A DNA stretch of 12,179 bases from Bolinopsis microptera. Lineage: Eukaryota > Ctenophora > Tentaculata > Lobata > Bolinopsidae. Below, one piece after another: positions 6,231 to 12,179 of the stretch (its first letter is position 1; every line of letters begins with the position of its first letter). Both the position numbers and the translations under genes were made by a program. The DNA lies in the NCBI RefSeq assembly GCF_026151205.1, contig NC_087073.1, positions 19,670,658-19,682,836 of the forward strand, read 5' to 3'. Below the pieces are notes generated by a model. That model searched no databases and was not told where the DNA came from. It saw only the letters and a list, made by a program, of their open reading frames with translations.

Positions 6231-7256
6231 GACTACAGGGGTGGTAACTTTTTGTTATACGTCATCATCTGATATAATTAAGTGACATAAACAAAATATT
6301 AGTAGCACACAAAATAGATAAGAATGTTTTTTTGATAAAATTATTTTAAACTCAGTGCGGAAGAACTTCGTTTTCTTGTTTTAAATTAAATTCCAAACTG
6401 CTAGTAAAACATCAGATTGGTGGGTAACAAATAAAGAAAATAACGTTAATTGTTGAATAAGGAAATGAACGGCAATGAGAGTGGTAGAATGAATCGCGTT
6501 TACGCTTCAAGCGCAATCTGGGAGTCCGGAGTTGGGCGCCGTTTAAATATAAACCTTAATAAGCTTCGATCATTAATTATTGATCAAAAATTAAAAATAT
6601 TCATGAAAACTCGTCATTAAAAGCTATCAAATAAATATCAGTTTAAAAAGCTAAAAATAATAAAAAGTGGAATTTTCACGTCATTATCACGCAATAAAAA
6701 CGTGTGCTAGGAAATTTAATCGACGATGTAGTTAGGATGAACGACGAGGTAAGGACTCTCTCCTTTTTCTCCTCCTCCTATCTCTAGCAAAACGTTATCC
6801 TGAAAATATTTACAATTTTACATCTGGTTTCTTCTAACGGGTGATTATAAAATCATGGAATTACTGTAATGCTAGCATTTCTCAATCCTCTGCCCTTATC
6901 TGGCGGAAATATAAACATTCCATTACAACAGTCGGTGCCTATCAATGGAATTCGATCATTTCCCATATCTTTTTGATGAAAACTGTCAAATTTTATAAGT
7001 ATAGGGAGAGGGATTCCAGCCACATCTATAATTAAATGTTCATGTTGGGATCTGATATTGTATTGGCTATAAGGTCACGCTACACAGTGCTAAAATCAAC
7101 ATAATTACTAATTAGGCTATTTAACCACAGTAATTATTTTCACTCCACTTTCCCAGCTGTGATACCGGATACACGCCTCAATATTCATCTCATTATCAGG
7201 GCAGCATTAGAGTAGCCAACATCATTGTTCAAGAAATAGTAAATACAACTAATAGT
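6231..7256. other. INTS13 upstream region, largely non-coding
   Basis: AT-rich sequence upstream of the INTS13 start codon, presumably including its promoter. I see no clear TATA box placed for it. The only gene-like signal is a short plus-strand ATG (6737) followed by a donor-like GTAAGG and a strong pyrimidine tract ending TAG at 6787. No convincing exon is visible. Confidence 0.5.
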
Positions 7257-7374
7257 TTAAACGCTTGTAGGTTGTATTATAACAGCTGCTGTACCGCCTT
7301 GTTGACAATATTGTGCCACCTTGTTCAATACCACAAACCAATCCTGATTCTCTAAATCAGTCATTACATCAGAT
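7257..7374 (-). CDS. Candidate last exon of an unrecognised small gene
   Basis: Acceptor-like GATTACAG|ATC at 7376-7375, then an open frame to TAA at 7259-7257. From the internal ATG (7364) it reads MTDLENQDWFVVLNKVAQYC and on through QQGGTAAVIIQ, a well-mixed, protein-like composition. If joined to the candidate exon ending at 7736 the phase is right (GG plus A gives Gly) and the frame stays open. I do not recognise the protein. Against it: no AATAAA nearby and a minisatellite just upstream. Confidence 0.35.
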
Positions 7375-7411
7375 CTGTAATCATCTCTCTCTCTCCCCCA
7401 ATGAAGATGCT

Positions 7412-7529
7412 CCACCACAATGTACACTGTCCCCCCCCACCACAAGGTACACTGTCCCCCCCACCACAATGTACACTGCCCCCCCCCCCCACAATGTACA
7501 CTGTCCCCCCCCACCACAAGGTACGCTGT
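7412..7529. repeat. C-rich minisatellite, 24-25 bp x 5
   Basis: Five units of CCACAATGTACACTGTCCCC type with variable C-runs; units alternate between CAATGTACAC and CAAGGTACAC forms. It resembles the intron 2 minisatellite in being C-rich on the plus strand, but the units are unrelated. Confidence 0.95.
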
Positions 7530-7590
7530 TCTAACAATACCCGCCAGCTGAACGAGAAAGCCCCCAACTAAGAACGGAAGTGATTAGCCC

Positions 7591-7600
7591 CGCATTTATA
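7591..7600 (-). promoter_or_regulatory. TATA-like element
   Basis: On the minus strand TTATTATAAATGCGGG lies at about 7605-7590. It could be a core promoter for a transcript running toward 7364, bypassing the 7736 donor. Weak: sequence alone, in AT-rich DNA. Confidence 0.2.
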
Positions 7601-7735
7601 ATAACTAACAGGGCCCAATAACGCAGGTAAATAACCGCTTATTGTCCATAATTTACAGCACGTGCCTTCCTACAATACATCAGAGGTTGCGGAGCTACAA
7701 GCCCCAGGCTACTCTGTATTATAGGCTCAACTTAC

Positions 7736-7815
7736 CCCCTACTCTTGCGGGGCTGGAAGGTTGCTTCCTTTTGTTTAGTGCGGAATCTTAGTTTGTTAAC
7801 TAGTTTGGAGTTGTA
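7736..7815 (-). CDS. Candidate upstream exon with a strong donor
   Basis: On the minus strand a perfect donor, AGGGG|GTAAGT, lies at 7735-7730. The frame that splices into the 7374 candidate is open back to 7815 and includes KEATFQPRKSRG. No ATG is present in that stretch, so it may instead be a 5' untranslated exon with translation starting at 7364. Part of it overlaps a duplicated sequence. Confidence 0.25.
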
Positions 7816-7939
7816 CTAGTTTTAAAGTACAATAGCTGTACTCAGTACTGGTAGTGTACAAGGTTCACTTTTAGTTTGTTAACTAGATTGGAGTTGTACT
7901 AGTTTAGTACAATAGCTGTACTGGTAGTGTACTAGGTTC
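7788..7939. repeat. Direct duplication, 79 and 69 bp
   Basis: Copies at 7788-7866 and 7871-7939 share TTAGTTTGTTAACTAG, GGAGTTGTACTAGTTT and ACAATAGCTGTACT. The second lacks about ten bases (TAAA-type and CTCAGTA-type gaps). Each copy contains several short GTAC/CTAG palindromes. Confidence 0.9.
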
Positions 7940-8168
7940 GTAGTATGTTCAACACTAACCCCACCCAAAGAAAAGGTTGGGACTGCATCTTATGAATTTT
8001 CATATTGACGTACTTAGTGTTTAATCAAGCATTACTATTTACTACTTTAAAAATCGGTAAAATGTTCATTATTTCTTTCAATATTTCTCTGAAACTTTTA
8101 ACGGAACTGTTCCTTCAGCCCGGTCAACTAGAAAGTCAGGTGATAAACAACTCAAGTTCTGCTGGAGA

Positions 8169-8447
8169 ATGATCCTTCTCCAGATGACCCTGATATGTGT
8201 TTACATTGGATCCTCCTTTGTAGGTAAGTCACGTTAAATATCACCCTGTACACTGTATGTGTACAATATTATTTTGTACAGTTCATTTAGAGAGGTTTTA
8301 ATATGACATTCTCTACGCTTAATGTGAAACTCTTTACTTTTATTGTGACATTCTCTACTAACAATAACATAGAGATTCTTCTCAGGGTACCAAATCTATT
8401 TGCGTTGGTCAAGCAAAGACAAAGATTGGCTCCACATACAATCATGA
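8169..8447 (+). CDS. Candidate two-exon gene for a small secreted peptide
   Basis: ATG at 8169 opens a hydrophobic stretch, MILLQMTLICVYIGSSFVG, like a signal peptide, ending at a perfect donor G|GTAAGT (exon 8169-8223). A good acceptor, TTCTTCTCAG, at 8385 begins a second exon whose phase fits; it continues YQIYLRWSSKDKDWLHIQS to TGA at 8445-8447. The joined product is 38 residues. An AATAAA lies at 8789-8794. The signal peptide, donor, acceptor and phase agree, but the family is unknown and other frames of the second exon are also open, so this may be chance or the start of a longer gene. Confidence 0.3.
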
Positions 8448-8788
8448 TGAAGAATATCTGACTACGAAATGAACCAGAGTCGGAGAAACAAACTATAACA
8501 TGTTCATTGTTCTTATTATATGAAGCGTGATGACAGTTTGGTAAAGCTAGTAGGCGACTGAACTATGAAGATTACGTTCATATTATTAATGAATTTGCGA
8601 TGATTTTATCAAGGATTTGAGGAACATTTTGATATGAAAGATTAAACACATTGTATCATAATGATAAAGATATGGTATTGCATATCATTGAATAGTACTG
8701 AATATGTAATATTGAATAGCATTGAATAGTATTTAATCACCAATATTACACATAAAACACTGTTTTTTGTTCATTTGTAAAGAAACTT

Positions 8789-8794
8789 AATAAA
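8789..8794 (+). other. Poly(A) signal-like AATAAA
   Basis: It lies 342 bases after the candidate stop at 8447. It would fit the small plus-strand gene if that is real. Confidence 0.25.
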
Positions 8795-8969
8795 GTAACT
8801 TTCATAATAGTATCAAAATGCTGGCTACGTTTAGCGAGCCCAGCTTGCTTTGGTTTCTTTGTTATGGTGACCAAAATATTATATCCAACCTCTACAGAGT
8901 AATGGTAACGATAAAGTCTGCTATAAATCGTTCAAGTTTAAATTGCACAATTCACCGGTTGAGACAGCG

Positions 8970-9030
8970 TTATATTTCCAATAATAAAACTTTAAAACAG
9001 CTTTATATTTCCAATAATACACTTTAAAAC
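8970..9030. repeat. Tandem duplication, about 29 bp x 2
   Basis: TTATATTTCCAATAAT...CTTTAAAAC occurs at 8970-8998 and 9003-9030, just beyond the MCM6-like exon. Confidence 0.85.
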
Positions 9031-9043
9031 TTTAAACACCCAC

Positions 9044-9183
9044 CACTTTGACGAGCCGCTCAATGACCTTCTCGGTGACATTCATCCTGGCTATCATCTC
9101 TTGTTCCCCCTCTATCTCTTCCTCTACCTGTGAGATGTACCAGTCTACCAACTCCTTCTTCTTTAGTGCCCCTTCTTCACTAT
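9044..9183 (-). CDS. MCM6: MCM6 C-terminal exon (winged-helix region, second part)
   Basis: Acceptor CTCTGTGTCAG|AT. Its first two bases complete an Asp codon with the G left by the previous exon. It encodes SEEGALKKKELVDWYISQVE and EKVIERLVKV, matching human MCM6 ESALKRSELVNWYLKEIE and EKVIHRL. The frame stays open to TAA at 9034-9032, adding only VGV; a donor-like GTG|GTGGGT at 9043 is the more likely exon end, because MCM6 normally continues about 45 residues. I could not find that last piece with confidence; a weak candidate is 8461-8396 (HHD..., TAG, then AATAAA at 8344-8339 on the minus strand). Confidence 0.8.
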
Positions 9184-9456
9184 CTGACACAGAGGTTGAG
9201 ATTTAATAAACATTTAAAAAAAGGTTTTTTTTAATAATTAAAAAAAAGATGCTGGACCTTGTGGCCCACGAGATGATAACATGAAATGCTTTGCCTGCCT
9301 CTGGGTTAATAAACGTGTGTATCTGACTTGTTGATAATAGTGGAGGGGTAGTTTGACACGTGACATAGTGACAGCGATTAGCCGATCAAGTTCCTGTATC
9401 ACTGTCACGAAATACAAATAAAATGGGTTGTCTTCGTAACACGTCTTCTAAGTCGC

Positions 9457-9492
9457 CGAGTATGGGGGGGGGGGGGGGGGGGGGGCGAGTAT
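9457..9492. repeat. 22-G homopolymer between two CGAGTAT copies
   Basis: G x 22 at 9464-9485 with CGAGTAT directly before (9457-9463) and after (9486-9492). It starts ten bases inside the MCM6-like intron on the transcribed strand, where it reads as C x 22. Confidence 0.97.
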
Positions 9493-9495
9493 TAC

Positions 9496-9615
9496 CTTTA
9501 TTCTTCTCCTGGTCCTCAAAGTCCCTCATACGTTGTATCAGCATGTTACTTATCTTCCTGTAGTCCTCGAAAGTTATCCTGAGTTGTTCACCCTCCTCTC
9601 CATCCATCGCATCGT
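9496..9615 (-). CDS. MCM6: MCM6 C-terminal exon (winged-helix region, first part)
   Basis: Acceptor ATTCTACAG|AC, donor AATAAAG|GTAATA; starts with two bases of a split codon and leaves one base, 39 whole codons. It encodes LRITFEDYRKISNMLIQRMR then DFEDQEKNK, matching the SxxEYxxISNLIVLHLR segment that opens the MCM6 C-terminal domain. In human this domain (about residues 708-821) is a winged helix that binds the licensing factor Cdt1; MCM6 itself is one of six subunits of the replicative helicase. An internal ATG at 9607 is not expected to be a start. No earlier MCM6 exon, including the AAA+ motor, is visible between here and 12179. Confidence 0.8.
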
Positions 9616-9743
9616 CTGTAGAATATAATGTGTTAGGTATGATAGTAAAGTTGGTGTTTTACAAAAACTGCAAAATGACTGCAAGGAGCCGAAACGCAAG
9701 AATTACGTGAGTTATATTTGTGCTGTTCGGTGGGCTCTTGTTC

Positions 9744-9776
9744 CAGTCACGTGTTATGGTTGATATCACGTGACTG
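9744..9776. repeat. 10-bp perfect inverted repeat with CACGTG cores
   Basis: CAGTCACGTG at 9744-9753 and CACGTGACTG at 9767-9776, 13 bases apart. Each arm contains the E-box palindrome CACGTG. It could be a hairpin or a paired bHLH site. Confidence 0.85.
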
Positions 9777-12179
9777 TCATATTATCAGTTATTTGGAGAC
9801 GGTCGGGATATTACGGCAGGTTGAACTGTATAGTATTGAACTGGTGCTACGTGGTTATGGCCGGAATTCTTGTCAAATTTTTATCACATTCAGTAGACCC
9901 ACTCGTTGGATTGACCATGATAATTTTCCGGGTTAGAACTGTTTACAAAACCCCGTCTAATCCCACTTATTATTTACACGTCATGTTGATTGTTTAGTTT
10001 TAGTCCAGTACTAAGTACTGAGTACAGGGCACTGAAGCATCTTATGGGGACAAAGTCTGAGTGTCCAAACTCTTAAAACTTAGCAGCTGGAATCTGAAGA
10101 CACTTTACAGGCTTGAGTCTTGACTGCAACTGACGATGTGAAGGTTTGACAGCTGATGCATTTTATAATAAACGTGACATTGAAAATAGAGTAATACGGA
10201 GGAAATCCTTGAAGGGTTTTTAAACAATAACTAAATATAGTAACAGTTTAAACGTAACATAACCAGCATACCACGTAACATGCTACATGTCACCACCTTT
10301 TACATTTAACTTATAACTTTTTTATTAATTTATTTGTTTCGAACATTATAGTTCTTGAATTTTATTCTTATTACGTACAATGTACACGCTACATTATTAA
10401 CTGATAGCCATTACTTTCTAGGGTGACACGTCCGCTTAAGTTTCTTGAATAAGTTTCTTCCCTCCACAAAGATCACAAAATAAAAATAACTGATCTCGTT
10501 GACAAAAATTGGATGGAGCATAAATGGCATTTCAATGTTTTCCATCACTCTACAATTCTACAGCCTAGCTATTTCGTAGACCATGAATACTAAGTAGATA
10601 TTGATCGTAGATATCACTTTCAGAGTAAATTAACATTCTTCGTTTATTATGAATATAAAGCACGATTTTGGAGTTTAGGGTCTACTACGGAATAGAATAG
10701 CTATAACATGTATGTTATAATGTATAAGCCATTCAACTGTAACAGAAAGTTAGCTAAGATAACGGGTTCATCACGATACATAAATTGAATCATGATCCGT
10801 TTTGTGGCTTATATTACTGCTGCTTAAATAAACATGTTTGAGATTTCGGCTAATCACATCAGTGGCTTACAAAGCATAATGTTAATTAGCAAAAGAATTG
10901 TTTGTTTGTTCCGAAAATGCTTAAGGACAAAAAACGCTAATTTCCACTAATTTCCGTTAATTTCCTTGTCCTTTTTGAACTCTATGAGATAATGGGACAT
11001 TAGCTGACATTTCACCTTTCCTCCCCCAAACATCAGTGAAAAATAAATAAAAATGATCGACGTTTCAGCATAAGCACACCTTACATGCTTTTTTACTTCC
11101 TATAATTGGGTGAAATCTGAGTGAAACCATCGTAATTTGTAACTTTAGCTGGAGGCCAATGAGTGCCGAAGCGCTGAATATTTTCATTTAGTCTTCACCA
11201 GTTATTTGCCTTGTTTTACTTTGTCAGTCGAGAGCCGTGATGCTTCCTACTAAACACTACAAGATACGTTTGAATAATTCAGTCGACTTTGACAACTCTG
11301 AAGCAGGTTTTTACTTCTCAACTATCAGCCCGGCAAGAAACATTATTCGCCAGTGAATCTTGCCCCTAATATAAACTAAGCAAAATGAGATAGACACAGA
11401 CATGGAAAACTAGCCACTGAAATTGACTATCAGTTCTTATCTTATCTAACTGATAAGCGCTGAACTAGAGTGTTCGTTTTCCAATTCCTCGTGTGATTGA
11501 AAGTCTCGTGTGACATGGTTTCGATACTTGCCGCAGTTAAAAAGGGTAGGAGTAATTACCCGCTGATTCAAAACCCGCATTAGGTGAGCAATTCTATTCG
11601 GAGTACCCTCACGTATCCAATAGTATTTTATACAATAATCTTATAATGAGTTCTTTCTCGTGGATAATTAAGTCATTATTAGGCACCACATTCCATGATC
11701 GTAAGGTCCGAACACTGACTATTACACCTCATCACTCCCGTCTTGAACCACTTTCAATTTTTATTTAAATCGTTTTAGAAATTAACCCTTGTTAACTCCG
11801 CAACACACCTGCCTATTATATTTGATAACACGCATAACATTGTCGTATGAAAGTATGAACTCCCTCTCTACAGTCCAAACAGACCCTGCAAACAGTGCCC
11901 CCCACCCCTAATAATATTACAGTATAACATTTCAGCGAATCTTACCCCGCTAACCCAATTATGGTTATTACTCATACAGCTTCATATACAGAGAGAGCGT
12001 CAGAGCCAGTCCCGTTACTATTTCCCTTTTTTAATTATGTCGCATTAGTGGTACAATACCATCAATTAAACCACTTACCACCGGCCGATTTTTATAAAAT
12101 TTGCTTATTGGCTTCGTCAGAGTTTTGTCGGCACTATACCGAAAAAACCAGTCCCGTAACTCTTACCGTTTTTTTGTAT
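9777..12179. other. AT-rich region with no recognised gene
   Basis: I read both strands for MCM6 upstream exons, tRNAs and other coding blocks and found none I can support. It may be a long MCM6 intron or intergenic DNA. Small features: three near-copies of CTAATTTCC at 10937-10965; an 8-bp inverted repeat AAGGACAA/TTGTCCTT (10923-10930, 10966-10973) around them; CCAGTCCCGT twice (12006-12015, 12148-12157). Confidence 0.5.

Noticed and set aside
6841-7035. 64-residue plus-strand open frame
   Set aside because: It begins at a GTG, not ATG, in AT-rich non-coding sequence and has no family features.
7257-7567. Cysteine/glycine- or proline-rich open frames over 7412-7529, both strands
   Set aside because: They are translations of the C-rich minisatellite in different frames.
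8281-8460. Minus-strand open frame (about 60 codons) that might be the MCM6 tail
   Set aside because: None of its frames shows the expected MCM6 C-terminal pattern; a possible HHD segment at 8461-8396 is too short to call.
9386-9495. Extension of the MCM6-like exon through a proline run
   Set aside because: The prolines come from the C x 22 homopolymer after a good donor (AAAG|GTAATA); phase and homology continue at 9183 instead.
9718-9997. Two overlapping plus-strand open frames (72 and 75 residues)
   Set aside because: Two frames open over the same bases, no splice or poly(A) support, no recognisable domain. Possibly a repeat fragment, but unproven.
11240-11356. Short plus-strand ORF, MLPTKHYKIRLNNSVDF to a TGA
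   Set aside because: Composition is plausible, but 38 residues with no splice sites, poly(A) signal or homology is within chance expectation.
12006-12157. CCAGTCCCGT repeated at 12006 and 12148
   Set aside because: Only about ten to fourteen bases are shared; too short to call a repeat family at the window edge.

Overview
This is intron-rich, AT-rich nuclear DNA from an animal, most likely an invertebrate. The evidence is interrupted genes with GT-AG introns in matching phase, AATAAA signals after stop codons, two recognisable animal protein families (Integrator subunit 13 and MCM6) and a Penelope-like retroelement fragment. I cannot name the phylum. Assignments rest on residue patterns recalled from the human proteins; no database search was run.

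Layout. (1) 1-495, plus strand: the 3' end of a gene I do not recognise, open from the window edge to a stop at 493-495, with a poly(A) signal at 628. (2) 6230 down to 887, minus strand: an almost fully legible INTS13 (Asunder) gene in nine exons. The eight introns are GT-AG and their phases fit. The last exon needs a one-base frame change in a run of six G, and the predicted protein ends near the equivalent of human residue 540, without the family's C-terminal tail. The plus-strand gene and INTS13 are tail to tail. (3) INTS13 introns carry most of the oddities: a 16-copy G-rich minisatellite in intron 2; a duplicated 5' splice site at the start of intron 3; a 5'-truncated Penelope-like GIY-YIG endonuclease ORF in intron 3, flanked by a perfect 86-bp inverted repeat; a tRNA-like arm in intron 8.

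(4) 6231-8160: mostly non-coding, with a 24-25 bp C-rich minisatellite, a 70-80 bp direct duplication, a weak two-exon minus-strand gene candidate (7815-7257) and a possible 39-nt mini-intron near 6749. (5) 8169-8447, plus: a weak candidate for a small two-exon secreted peptide gene. (6) 9615-9044, minus: two exons encoding part of the C-terminal winged-helix (Cdt1-binding) region of MCM6. The intron between them has a 22-G run just inside the 5' splice site. No other MCM6 exon was found upstream to the window end. (7) 9616-12179: AT-rich sequence in which I see no convincing gene.

Functionally, INTS13 belongs to the Integrator complex, which processes snRNAs and terminates paused Pol II transcription. 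MCM6 is part of the replicative helicase. Nothing links them beyond proximity. No prokaryote-style operon, CRISPR array or defence system is present.
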